Positions 14,935-22,208 of a stretch of 34,995 nucleotides of DNA are shown piece by piece. Under the pieces are notes generated by a model. It was not told the origin of the DNA. It saw nothing but the letters and a program-made list of their open reading frames with translations, and ran no database searches. Made by a program: the position numbers and the translations under genes. Within the stretch, counting starts at the first letter, position 1; each line of letters starts with the position of its first letter. The stretch is from SFFI01 sp964398655 (GTDB lineage Bacteria; Bacillota; Clostridia; Saccharofermentanales; DTU023): contig CAYNNG010000019.1 of the NCBI GenBank assembly GCA_964398655.1, positions 1-34,995 on the forward strand, given 5' to 3'.

Positions 14935-15828
14935 ATGCTAGGATACATTCGGCCTTGGACCGATGACTTATTAATGAAAGATTATAAGCGTTACAGAGCT
15001 GTTTACTGTGGGGTTTGTAAGCGCTTAGGAGCCTTGCATGGCCAGTTTTCCCGCCTCGCCCTTTCTTATGATGCCTGCTTTTTAGCCATATTTTTCCTGG
15101 CCTTTGTGGAAGATGAGCCGGAGATGAAGGAAGAGGCCTGCCTCTCCCACCCCATGACCAGGCACCTTACGGCCCAAGCCCATCCTATCTTAGACTTTGC
15201 GGCGGGCTTGACCTGCTATCTGGGACGGGCAAAGTTCCAAGATGACAAAAGAGACGGGGAGGTCCTAAGCTCGCTCGTGCCCAGCTTAGTCTTGCGGACG
15301 GGAGGGAAAAAGTTTGAGTCAGAATACCCGGAACTTGTTCCCCTGGTGGAAGCCAAACTGCAAGCTTCTTGGGAGTATGAACAGGAGCAGCAGGCTAAAC
15401 TTAGGCCCAACTCCTTGGGCCAAGCTGAGCAGGTAGCTCGCGCTATGGCTGGGCTTTCTGGCCAGCTCCTGGCTTTAATATTTGCGCAAGCGGCCCAGCT
15501 GAGCAATCCTCAAGTCTTTGGACAGGCGAAAAACTTGCATATTGCCAGTCTCCTAGGCCAGGAACTGGGGGCTTGGGTTTACATCATTGATGCCCTGGAC
15601 GACAAGGAAGAGGATGAAACTAAAGACCGTTTCAACCCCTATCGCGGCTTAAAATCCGAGGATTATCTGCCGTTAGCCTTAGGCTTACTGGCGGAAGCCC
15701 AAGGCAAGGCGGACAGCCTGGCGGCCCTGTTTCCTTATTACAAAGATGCCGCTATAATTGAGAACATCCTACATTTGAGCCTGCAGCGTCAGGTAGACTG
15801 GGTATTAGCAAAGAAGGACAAAGCATAG
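14935..15828 (+). CDS. DUF5685-family protein
   Basis: The 297-residue protein begins MLGYIRPWTDDLLMKDYKRY, followed by YCGVCKRLG and LALSYDACFLA. This start pattern, with its CxxC at about residues 27-30, is characteristic of the DUF5685 family found in Clostridia and related Gram-positives. The rest is mainly alpha-helical with a conserved DALDDKEEDETKDRFNPY acidic stretch at about 220-237, which recalls Asp-rich metal sites of helical prenyl-transferase-like folds, though I would not claim activity. The J-domain gene starts two bases after its stop, and a small membrane protein gene follows. The three are one operon. Function unknown. Confidence 0.75.
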   Translation: MLGYIRPWTDDLLMKDYKRYRAVYCGVCKRLGALHGQFSRLALSYDACFLAIFFLAFVEDEPEMKEEACLSHPMTRHLTAQAHPILDFAAGLTCYLGRAKFQDDKRDGEVLSSLVPSLVLRTGGKKFESEYPELVPLVEAKLQASWEYEQEQQAKLRPNSLGQAEQVARAMAGLSGQLLALIFAQAAQLSNPQVFGQAKNLHIASLLGQELGAWVYIIDALDDKEEDETKDRFNPYRGLKSEDYLPLALGLLAEAQGKADSLAALFPYYKDAAIIENILHLSLQRQVDWVLAKKDKA

Positions 15829-15829
15829 C

Positions 15830-16288
15830 GTGGCCACCAAAGATCCTTATAAAGTTTTAGGGGTAGATCCAGATGCCAGCATGGAGGATATCAAGAAAGC
15901 CTACCGGGCCATGGCAAAGAAATACCATCCCGACAGGCATAACGATCCTGTAGCTAAAGAAATGGCGGAAGAAAAAATGGCAGAAATTAATGCTGCCTAT
16001 GACGCCATTGAATCTGGTGAAGCCAAGCGGCAGCGCAGCCAGTCCAGTCAGTCCGGCCATAATCCCTTTGGCGACCAATGGCCATTTGGGTCGTCCGCTA
16101 GCACGGGACCTAATACGCAGGGGCAAAATCCCTGGCAGCACCAGCAATCTTGGCATGAAAGCCGCACTTATAGGCAGAGCGGACCGGCAAATCGCGGCGG
16201 CTCCTCTTGCTGCGACCAACTTTGCTGCCTTTGTATGGCGGATTCCTGTTGCGAATGTATGGGCGGGGACCTTTGCACCTGCATGTAG
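15830..16288 (+). CDS. J-domain protein with cysteine-rich tail
   Basis: A GTG start is used, one base after the DUF5685 stop codon. The 152-residue protein has an N-terminal J domain (about 4-65; YKVLGVDPDAS, and HPD at 33-35), which stimulates DnaK ATPase. A Gln/Ser/Gly-rich linker follows, and a tail (about 125-152) has ten cysteines in CC, CxxC and CxC patterns (SCCDQLCCLC, SCCECMGGDLCTCM). It lacks the DnaJ zinc-finger repeats and the substrate domains. The tail could bind metal or be a membrane-surface palmitoyl-like or Fe-S site; none is shown. A pairing with the DUF5685 protein is implied by tight coupling. Confidence 0.8.
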   Translation: MATKDPYKVLGVDPDASMEDIKKAYRAMAKKYHPDRHNDPVAKEMAEEKMAEINAAYDAIESGEAKRQRSQSSQSGHNPFGDQWPFGSSASTGPNTQGQNPWQHQQSWHESRTYRQSGPANRGGSSCCDQLCCLCMADSCCECMGGDLCTCM

Positions 16289-16291
16289 GCT

Positions 16292-16876
16292 ATGAAAAGT
16301 TACAGGCGAGATCCCCAAGTCAATGAAGACCAATATATTGCGGCCCGGACTAAGACCCAGGACCTAGCCAGATCAGGTATTTTTACCGGCTTATCCTGGC
16401 TGTGCCTGATCCTCGCTACCGTCCTGCCCCATATCAGTCTGTCTTTTCGCATCGCAGCGAGCTTCCTGATATTAGCCGCGGTCTTACGCCAAGGTCTTAA
16501 GACGGCAGCGCTTATCTTTCTGGCGACCAACCTGCTCAACCTGGCCTACCCCGGTTTTTTCTTGAATATTCCTTATACCTTGTACTTCGGCCCTTACGTA
16601 CTCTTGGCCTTCCTCTTAGCAAAGATTTCCCAGAGAAAATGGCTGATCCCTGTGCGGATTGGCCTGGGTACCCTCTTATTTGCGTCTCTCGGCTTGATCT
16701 ACGGCCGATCGCTTTTCCCCGCCGACCTGGTCAGACGCTGGCTGGGAACGGGGGCGGACCAGGATTTTTGGCTCATCGTTTTTCTGGCCGGCCTGCTGGT
16801 GACTTGTGTCTATGATTATCTTTTGGCCCTGGTCTCCCTGCTCTACCAAGACCGTCTAGCCAAGCTTATGCCTTGA
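16292..16876 (+). CDS. Small polytopic membrane protein
   Basis: The 194-residue product has a short polar N-terminus and about five hydrophobic segments (about 30-50, 50-66, 68-90, 95-112, 120-140 and 155-185, boundaries uncertain). The start is four bases after the J-domain stop. I recognise no family. It probably belongs to the DUF5685/J-protein operon. The TTGACA of the rpmH promoter overlaps its stop codon. Confidence 0.6.
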   Translation: MKSYRRDPQVNEDQYIAARTKTQDLARSGIFTGLSWLCLILATVLPHISLSFRIAASFLILAAVLRQGLKTAALIFLATNLLNLAYPGFFLNIPYTLYFGPYVLLAFLLAKISQRKWLIPVRIGLGTLLFASLGLIYGRSLFPADLVRRWLGTGADQDFWLIVFLAGLLVTCVYDYLLALVSLLYQDRLAKLMP

Positions 16877-16902
16877 CATTGCTGAAAGAGGGCTTGTATA
16901 AT
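16873..16902 (+). promoter_or_regulatory. rpmH promoter
   Basis: TTGACA at 16873-16878, an 18-bp spacer, and a perfect TATAAT at 16897-16902. The -35 overlaps the TGA of the preceding gene. Transcription should start near 16909 and gives a leader of about 57 nt with a GGGAGGTG site before rpmH. Confidence 0.8.
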
Positions 16903-16965
16903 CAGCAAGCTGAGTTTTCCAAACTTTAGTAAATACCGAGAAAGGACTCGGGGAGGTGATTAGAG

Positions 16966-17103
16966 ATGAGCAAACGTACCTTTCAACCTAAAAAGCGCCA
17001 GCGTTCCCGTGAGCATGGTTTCCGCAAGAGAATGGCAACTTCCTCCGGTCGCAAGATTCTTAAAAATCGTCGCCAAAAGGGCAGAAAAGTCCTGAGCGCT
17101 TAA
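16966..17103 (+). CDS. rpmH: Large ribosomal subunit protein bL34
   Basis: The 45-residue, highly basic protein starts MSKRTFQPKKRQRSREHGF and contains KRMATSSGRKILKNRRQKGRK split across the usual signature, the textbook bL34 pattern and length. It binds 23S rRNA. GGGAGGTG lies eight bases before the ATG. The usual neighbour rnpA follows, but two terminators separate them. Confidence 0.97.
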   Translation: MSKRTFQPKKRQRSREHGFRKRMATSSGRKILKNRRQKGRKVLSA

Positions 17104-17128
17104 GACCTTGCTCCAAGGTCTTTTTTTT
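17103..17128 (+). terminator. First terminator after rpmH
   Basis: AGACCTT/AAGGTCT (17103-17109 and 17115-17121) with a 5-base loop and a run of eight T's. The stem starts inside the rpmH stop codon region. Confidence 0.85.
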
Positions 17129-17134
17129 AGTAAA

Positions 17135-17159
17135 GACTACACTAGCTGTAGTCTTTTTT
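17135..17159 (+). terminator. Second terminator after rpmH
   Basis: GACTACA/TGTAGTC (17135-17141 and 17147-17153) with loop CTAGC and six T's, ending only six bases before the rnpA ATG. It takes the place normally occupied by the rnpA ribosome binding site. Confidence 0.8.
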
Positions 17160-17165
17160 GTCTAT

Positions 17166-17528
17166 ATGAAGAGTTCCAGGATCATCAAAAAGAATTTTGA
17201 GTTTGACCGTATTTACCAGCGGGGCAAGCAGTGTCATATGGGACCGCTCTCTATCTTCTACCTGAAGCGCAGAAGCGGACCTACTCGCTATGGCGTTACG
17301 GTGTCCCGCAAGGTCCGGGGAGCAGTTCAGCGCAACCGGGTAAAGCGAGTATTACGGGAACTCTGCCGCAGCCTCGACCCTCAAACCAAAAACCACTACG
17401 ATATTCTTATTCTCTCGCGGTCGGAGGCTAAGCCTGGTACTTACCAGAGCCTGCACCGCAGCTATGAGAAACTCTTAGCCAAGGCGGACTTGCTCTGTGA
17501 ACCTGCAGACCAGGAGGCTGTGCGTTGA
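17166..17528 (+). CDS. rnpA: Ribonuclease P protein component
   Basis: The 120-residue basic protein has the RnpA signature: IKKNFEFDRIYQRGK, then RYGVTVSRKVRGAVQRNRVKR (the RNR motif at about 53-60) and LRELCRSL. It assists the RNase P RNA in trimming the 5' ends of tRNA precursors. The gene is in its classic place after rpmH. Unusually, two terminators lie before it and no Shine-Dalgarno is visible, because the T-run of the second hairpin reaches almost to the ATG. Expression must depend on read-through or an unseen promoter. Its last codons overlap the yidD start. Confidence 0.95.
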   Translation: MKSSRIIKKNFEFDRIYQRGKQCHMGPLSIFYLKRRSGPTRYGVTVSRKVRGAVQRNRVKRVLRELCRSLDPQTKNHYDILILSRSEAKPGTYQSLHRSYEKLLAKADLLCEPADQEAVR

Positions 17529-17791
17529 ATGTTTTACAAAAAGCTGGCCTGGGCCTGATCCGCTTTTACCAAAGAGCAATTTCTCCGCTCTTTCCTGCTG
17601 CCTGCCGCTACTATCCCACTTGCTCCAACTATGCCTTGGAAGCTATACAAATCCACGGCTTTTTTAAGGGGTCGGCCCTGGCTATGTGGCGGATCTTGCG
17701 CTGCAACCCCTTCAGTAAGGGTGGGGTAGACCCTGTACCCGGTTCGGCATTGGACAAGCAGCGCCGCGCCGAGCATCTTGAACATTCATAA
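17525..17791 (+). CDS. yidD: YidD membrane protein insertion efficiency factor
   Basis: The 88-residue product starts at a TTG that overlaps the rnpA stop (TTGA). It contains the family signature RFYQRAISPLFPAACRYYPTCSNYALEAIQIHG and the closing RCNPFSKGGVDPVP region (motif at about 11-44 and 58-72, cited in pieces), with the conserved cysteines. The protein sits at the inner face of the membrane through an amphipathic helix and helps YidC-mediated insertion. In most relatives yidC follows directly; here hppA and another gene intervene. Confidence 0.93.
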   Translation: MNVLQKAGLGLIRFYQRAISPLFPAACRYYPTCSNYALEAIQIHGFFKGSALAMWRILRCNPFSKGGVDPVPGSALDKQRRAEHLEHS

Positions 17792-17878
17792 AATCTTTTT
17801 CTGTGACACGAGATTTACTGTGGTGGGAAACCTAGTTGGTGACTTGCTGAGAGCGGGATTTGCCAAGTCTGCAAGCCT

Positions 17879-17918
17879 TTATTCAACTGTTGAATAAGTT
17901 CCATTTCTTTTGTACACT
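17879..17918 (+). promoter_or_regulatory. hppA promoter with a 19-bp palindrome over the -35
   Basis: A perfect palindrome with 9-bp arms, TTATTCAAC-T-GTTGAATAA, spans 17879-17897. Its right arm contains TTGAAT (17890-17895), which is 17 bp from TACACT (17913-17918). This placement is typical of an operator that blocks the -35. No regulator gene is nearby. Confidence 0.5.
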
Positions 17919-17930
17919 AACCCTTAATTA

Positions 17931-17963
17931 CTAAGGACTTAGCAGGAGTTTTACCTACTAAGT
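17931..17963 (+). promoter_or_regulatory. Hairpin with alternative pairing in the hppA leader
   Basis: ACTTAGCAGG (17937-17946) pairs with CCTACTAAGT (17954-17963) over 10 positions with one mismatch. The segment CTTAG (17938-17942) can instead pair with CTAAG at 17931-17935, so two exclusive folds exist about 40 bases before the start codon. Confidence 0.35.
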
Positions 17964-18001
17964 TCACAATTTTTAGAAGCAATATTGCTAATGGAGAGAT
18001 T

Positions 18002-20068
18002 ATGAAACAGATGGATTTGATGTTCTTAGTTTTGGCCTGCGGTGTAATTGCCTTGTTCTTTGCAATTACCCGCTCTCGCAAAATTACGAGCCAAGAGCTT
18101 AAACACCCCGAGCTCAAACGTATTGGGGGTTATATCCACGATGGTGCCCTGGCCTTTATCCGCCGAGAATATACCTTCTTGATGCCCTTCGTGTTGTTAG
18201 TTGCCTTGGCTCTGCTATTGGCCAATAAGGGCTTTATGCGCTTTCAGGCCCTGGCTTTTCTGATGGGGGCGGTAGCTTCCTCTTTGGCCGGCTATTTCGG
18301 CATGAAGGTCGCGACACAAGCCAACTCCCGTACCACTCAGGCGGCGCACGACAGCGGCTTAAATGCCGCGCTCAGAGTTGCTTTTACGGGCGGTACCGTT
18401 ATGGGTATGACGGTTGTCGGTCTGGCCCTGGTTGGGCTCTTTTTGGTATTTTTCTTCTCTTTAAGATTTGTACCTAATATTGATGAAGAAGTCCTACGGG
18501 CCTCTATTATGCCTATGGGCACTGCCTTCTCCCTGGGTGCTTCCTCGGTAGCCCTCTTCTCCCGCGTAGGCGGGGGTATTTATACCAAGGCTGCGGACGT
18601 AGCTGCTGACCTGGTCGGCAAGGTAGAAGCCGGTATCCCGGAAGATGACCCCCGCAACCCCGCAGTTATTGCTGACAACGTAGGTGATAACGTAGGCGAT
18701 GTCGCCGGCATGGGCGCTGACCTCTTCGAATCTTATGTAGGTTCTATTGTGGGCTGCATGATCATGGCCTTGTCGGTACCGGATACCAGCTTTGAACTCA
18801 AGCTTACACTTTTAATTTTGCCTTTGATTGTTTCCTCTCTGGGCGTTTTGGCCTCCATTGTTGGTACCAAATTTGTCCGGGTTTCCGAAAAAGCTAATCC
18901 GCAAAGCGCCCTGAACCGTGGCAGCTTAATCGCTTCCATTCTCTCAATCATCTTGATTATTATTTCTTATCTCCTGCTGATTGGCGACAAACGCTTTGGG
19001 GTAGAGGGACACTTTGGTGCCTGGCACCTGGTAGGCGCTACAGTGGTTGGCCTGGCTGCTGGGGTGATTGTAGGTAAGATCACCGAGTACTATACCGGCA
19101 CAGAACGTAAACCCGTGGATTCTATCGTACATGCCAGCATGACGGGTTCGGCTACTAACATTATCGCTGGAATCAGCGTGGGTATGTCCTCCACCTTCCC
19201 CATTGTGATTGTGATTGGACTTGCAGTTTTAGGTTCTTTCCTCTGCGCAGATATGTACGGTATCGGCATTGCCTCCACCGGTATGCTGGTTACCCTGGGC
19301 ATTCAGCTGGCAGTTGACGCTTACGGTCCGATCGCGGACAACGCCGGCGGCTTAGCTGAAATGTCTCACTTCCCTCCCCATGTGCGTGAAATCACCGACA
19401 GCCTGGACGCGGTAGGCAACACCACCGCCGCTATTGGTAAAGGCTTTGCCATTGGTTCTGCGGCCTTAACCTCGATCATCCTCTTCGCTTCCTACGAAGA
19501 GGCGGCCGGCATTGAAATTGCGGAGATCACTAACCCCTTCATCTTGGTCGCAGTCTTCATTGGTGCGGTTATTCCTTTCTTGTTCTCCTCTTTAACCATG
19601 AATGCAGTGGGCAAATCAGCCTTCGAAATGATTAATGAGGTCCGCCGTCAGTTTAGGGAAAAACCCGGCATTCTGACTGGCGATGATACCCCGGATTATG
19701 GCCGCTGCGTAGATATCTCCACCCAATCGGCCCTCAAGCAGATGATTTTACCCGCGGTTCTCGCCTTGCTGGCCCCGGTAATTACAGGCTCTCTGGGCGG
19801 TAAGGAAATGCTCCTGGGCCTGCTGGCCGGATCAACCATTACCGGCGTCACCCTGTCCATCTTTATGTCCAACGCCGGCGGCGCTTGGGACAATGCTAAG
19901 AAGACGATTGAGGGAGATGAAGCTCTGCATAATAATACCGAAGCCCACAACGCGGCTGTGGTAGGGGATACCGTGGGTGACCCCTTCAAGGATACCTCTG
20001 GTCCCTCCCTGAACATCCTGATTAAGCTGATGTCCATGGTAGCTTTGGTCGTTGTGCGTTTCCTCTAA
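18002..20068 (+). CDS. hppA: Membrane-bound ion-pumping pyrophosphatase
   Basis: The 688-residue polytopic enzyme (about 16 helices) couples pyrophosphate hydrolysis to H+ or Na+ export. The PPi-binding motif is complete: DLVGKVEAGIPEDDPRNPAV and then DNVGDNVGDVAGMGADLFESY, with the third Asp cluster as DTVGDPFKDTSGPS near the C-terminus. GNTTAAIGKGFAIGSA has Ala476 and Gly479, the K+-dependent pattern (K+-independent forms carry Lys at the first position). H+ versus Na+ preference is not decided here. GGAGAG lies before the ATG. It has its own promoter with a palindromic site, and a downstream hairpin (CCTCGGC/GCCGAGG) without a clear T-run. It interrupts the usual yidD-yidC order. Confidence 0.95.
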   Translation: MKQMDLMFLVLACGVIALFFAITRSRKITSQELKHPELKRIGGYIHDGALAFIRREYTFLMPFVLLVALALLLANKGFMRFQALAFLMGAVASSLAGYFGMKVATQANSRTTQAAHDSGLNAALRVAFTGGTVMGMTVVGLALVGLFLVFFFSLRFVPNIDEEVLRASIMPMGTAFSLGASSVALFSRVGGGIYTKAADVAADLVGKVEAGIPEDDPRNPAVIADNVGDNVGDVAGMGADLFESYVGSIVGCMIMALSVPDTSFELKLTLLILPLIVSSLGVLASIVGTKFVRVSEKANPQSALNRGSLIASILSIILIIISYLLLIGDKRFGVEGHFGAWHLVGATVVGLAAGVIVGKITEYYTGTERKPVDSIVHASMTGSATNIIAGISVGMSSTFPIVIVIGLAVLGSFLCADMYGIGIASTGMLVTLGIQLAVDAYGPIADNAGGLAEMSHFPPHVREITDSLDAVGNTTAAIGKGFAIGSAALTSIILFASYEEAAGIEIAEITNPFILVAVFIGAVIPFLFSSLTMNAVGKSAFEMINEVRRQFREKPGILTGDDTPDYGRCVDISTQSALKQMILPAVLALLAPVITGSLGGKEMLLGLLAGSTITGVTLSIFMSNAGGAWDNAKKTIEGDEALHNNTEAHNAAVVGDTVGDPFKDTSGPSLNILIKLMSMVALVVVRFL

Positions 20069-20100
20069 AGCCATAGAAACTTACTTCTCCTCGGCTTAGC

Positions 20101-20130
20101 TTGGTGGTTAGGCCGAGGAATAGCTATAAT
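20101..20130 (+). promoter_or_regulatory. Promoter of the unknown gene at 20191
   Basis: TTGGTG (20101-20106), an 18-bp spacer and TATAAT (20125-20130). The -35 lies inside the loop of the CCTCGGC/GCCGAGG hairpin downstream of hppA. Confidence 0.5.
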
Positions 20131-20190
20131 AAAAAGCAGATAACGGTTCATCCACAGATAAGCAGGGCCTTAGGCCCTAAAGGAGCAAAT

Positions 20191-20994
20191 ATGACACAAT
20201 ATGAAGCCCATCTTTATATGATCCTTTACCCTAACCAGTCTCTGGTTCTTTCCCAACTGCCTCCCGCGGAATTCGTTCTGCGTTATTCCTACGGTACGAC
20301 CAGCCACTATGAAGGCAAGATGATCTTTGCTGAGCTGGATATTAACTACCGTAACCCCTATTTCCCCTTGGATGAGGCTTTATCCGAGCTGAAACCCCAC
20401 GAAGACGGCCGTCCCAAGGCTTCTAAGTATGTATCCAGCTACCGCATTCTGGAACATGTGGAGCTGGATGCCATCCAGCAGGTTTTCCTCTGCAACGCAG
20501 ACGGCACCTTTATGGCCATGGAAGCTGGCCCCTATACTCCTCCCCCGGAGGGCAGGGCTGACATCAAAGAGGATTTCAATATTTTCGTGGAAGTTACACC
20601 TCTTACCACTATCGTCCTATCCCGCCTGCATATGCGGGACTTTGGCAAGTGGATGACCGGAGGCAATAAATTCCTCTCAGTTCCGCGTCTCTTCTATTTG
20701 GAGATGAACTTTGACCTCAACTCCTTCTTAGAGCGTTTCCGGGACAACCCCTTCGTACCTTCACCGATTGAGGGTATCCATCCTTCCAAACTGCGGGACG
20801 CCATCCTAGACTTGAAGGCCAAGCCTGACCAGTTCACCAAGGCCCTGACCCTGCATAACGCTTTAACAAAACAATCCTACCGTTCGATTACCACAGGCCT
20901 GATGTTTATGGACAAGGACCATGAAAAATTCTTCCCCATGCCCAGCCTGGATAAGATCGAAGAAAAGAACTACCCCTTCTTCAAGGAAATGTAG
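20191..20994 (+). CDS. Conserved protein of unknown function (268 aa)
   Basis: The ATG at 20191 is chosen because AAAGGAGC lies eight bases before it; the frame is open 90 bases further upstream but without a site. The protein begins MTQYEAHLYMILYPNQSLV, is soluble, and alternates strands and helices. Aromatic-rich stretches stand out: YRILEHVELDAI (about 81-92), ITPLTT-type VEVTPLTTIVLSRL (about 135-148) and IHPSKLRDAILDLKAKPDQ (about 194-212). I recall similar uncharacterised proteins in Clostridia and spirochaetes but no function. A short hairpin AGGGCC-TTA-GGCCCT (20164-20178) sits right before the ribosome binding site and may modulate translation. A terminator follows. Confidence 0.65.
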   Translation: MTQYEAHLYMILYPNQSLVLSQLPPAEFVLRYSYGTTSHYEGKMIFAELDINYRNPYFPLDEALSELKPHEDGRPKASKYVSSYRILEHVELDAIQQVFLCNADGTFMAMEAGPYTPPPEGRADIKEDFNIFVEVTPLTTIVLSRLHMRDFGKWMTGGNKFLSVPRLFYLEMNFDLNSFLERFRDNPFVPSPIEGIHPSKLRDAILDLKAKPDQFTKALTLHNALTKQSYRSITTGLMFMDKDHEKFFPMPSLDKIEEKNYPFFKEM

Positions 20995-21019
20995 TGCCAG
21001 AAATTAAGGCATCTTGTGT

Positions 21020-21050
21020 GAAAAGCCCCTCCATCCAGGGGCTTTTCTTC
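21020..21050 (+). terminator. Terminator before yidC
   Basis: GAAAAGCCCCT/AGGGGCTTTTC (21020-21030 and 21037-21047) with a 6-base loop, ending in a T-rich tail. It closes the unknown gene's transcript. Confidence 0.85.
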
Positions 21051-21182
21051 TGAGAAATTTGCCTGGTCAAGCGGCCTGACTTTTGCTAAAGTATGAGGAC
21101 GACCTTCTTTCCTGGCAGGGGTCCAGGTTGGTTAAGATAAGCCCCCAGAAACAAAGTAGCTGAGAGAGGAACCCGAAACCCT

Positions 21183-22208
21183 ATGAATTATATGCTTAGC
21201 CTGAGTATCTTAGACCCGCTTTATCAGGTCTTCGGTTTACTCATGCGCTTCATGTATGGCTGGCTGCAAAACTACGGCTTGGTCATTATTGTTGTTAACC
21301 TGGCCATAAAAGCCATGCTCATGCCCGTTAATATGCGGATGAGCAAGAATATGGCACGCCAGCTTTTCCTTCAGGATGATATCAACGAGATCAAGCGCGT
21401 CTATGCTGATGACCCACAAAGGGCCCAAGCCGCCCAGATGGACTTGATGAAGCAGCATAATATCTCCATGACCGGAGGCTGCCTGCCCCAGCTCCTGCAA
21501 TTCCTGGTCTTGATCGCGATTTGGCGGCCTATCCAGCAGCCGCTTTTCTACATTGCGGGCGTCGGCAAAGAAAGTTTGCAGAATATTGCCCAGCTCTTAG
21601 TGGATAAAGGCAGCCTGGCCGCAAATGCTCTGAAAACAGTCGCTAACTCTGACGTAGGCATTTTAGCCGCCTTGCGCAGCAATGGTGAGGCCTTGGCCCA
21701 ATCTGTGGAGAACGGCTGGATCCAGCTTAGTCAAGTCTTAGACTTAAAGTTTATGGGCATGGACTTAGGTGTTACACCCAGCTTCTTGCCGGCCAAGCTC
21801 TTTGGACCGGAGAAGGCTACCTACCTCCCCTTATTTTTCCTCGTAGTCGTGATGATGATCACCATGATCTTGCAACTGCGGATCAGCCGCAAGTCCATGC
21901 CCCAGCCGACTCGGACCAAGGAAGAAAAGGCCAGAGATGCTAATAACCCCGCGAAGCACGATCAGGTGCAAGAACAATCTGCTACCATGATGAAGTCCAT
22001 GAATATAGTGATGCCTGCCATGATGATCTGGATGGCCTTCACTTTACCAGCAGCCATGGCGCTTTTCTGGATGACCTCTAACGTCATGGGGATTATCCAA
22101 TCGCTGCTTTCTTATTATTTTTACGCCAAACCCGCACGGGAATTAGTTGAAGCCCGCAAAGCAGAAAAACAAGTCCGCAGAAGGAGAAGAAATACAAGTG
22201 AACAATAG
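21183..22208 (+). CDS. yidC: YidC/Oxa1-type membrane protein insertase
   Basis: The 341-residue protein has the Gram-positive YidC/Oxa1 layout: a first helix around 10-50, the cytoplasmic loop (about 58-95; IKRVYADDPQRAQAAQMDLMKQHN read in pieces), then GGCLPQLLQFLVLIAIWRPI with the second core helix, and two or three more helices at about 210-300. The basic tail KAEKQVRRRRRNTSEQ contacts ribosomes. It inserts membrane proteins with or without SecYEG. No lipobox is seen at the N-terminus, so the usual Spo IIIJ-type lipoprotein form is not evident. AGAGAGGAA lies about 13 bases before the ATG. It overlaps the jag start by 11 bases. Confidence 0.95.
   Translation: MNYMLSLSILDPLYQVFGLLMRFMYGWLQNYGLVIIVVNLAIKAMLMPVNMRMSKNMARQLFLQDDINEIKRVYADDPQRAQAAQMDLMKQHNISMTGGCLPQLLQFLVLIAIWRPIQQPLFYIAGVGKESLQNIAQLLVDKGSLAANALKTVANSDVGILAALRSNGEALAQSVENGWIQLSQVLDLKFMGMDLGVTPSFLPAKLFGPEKATYLPLFFLVVVMMITMILQLRISRKSMPQPTRTKEEKARDANNPAKHDQVQEQSATMMKSMNIVMPAMMIWMAFTLPAAMALFWMTSNVMGIIQSLLSYYFYAKPARELVEARKAEKQVRRRRRNTSEQ

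Noticed and set aside
20148..20156. TCATCCACA, one mismatch from a DnaA box
   Set aside because: It is a single site with no neighbouring boxes, no AT-rich unwinding stretch and no dnaA or dnaN gene, so it does not support an origin even though rpmH and rnpA are near.
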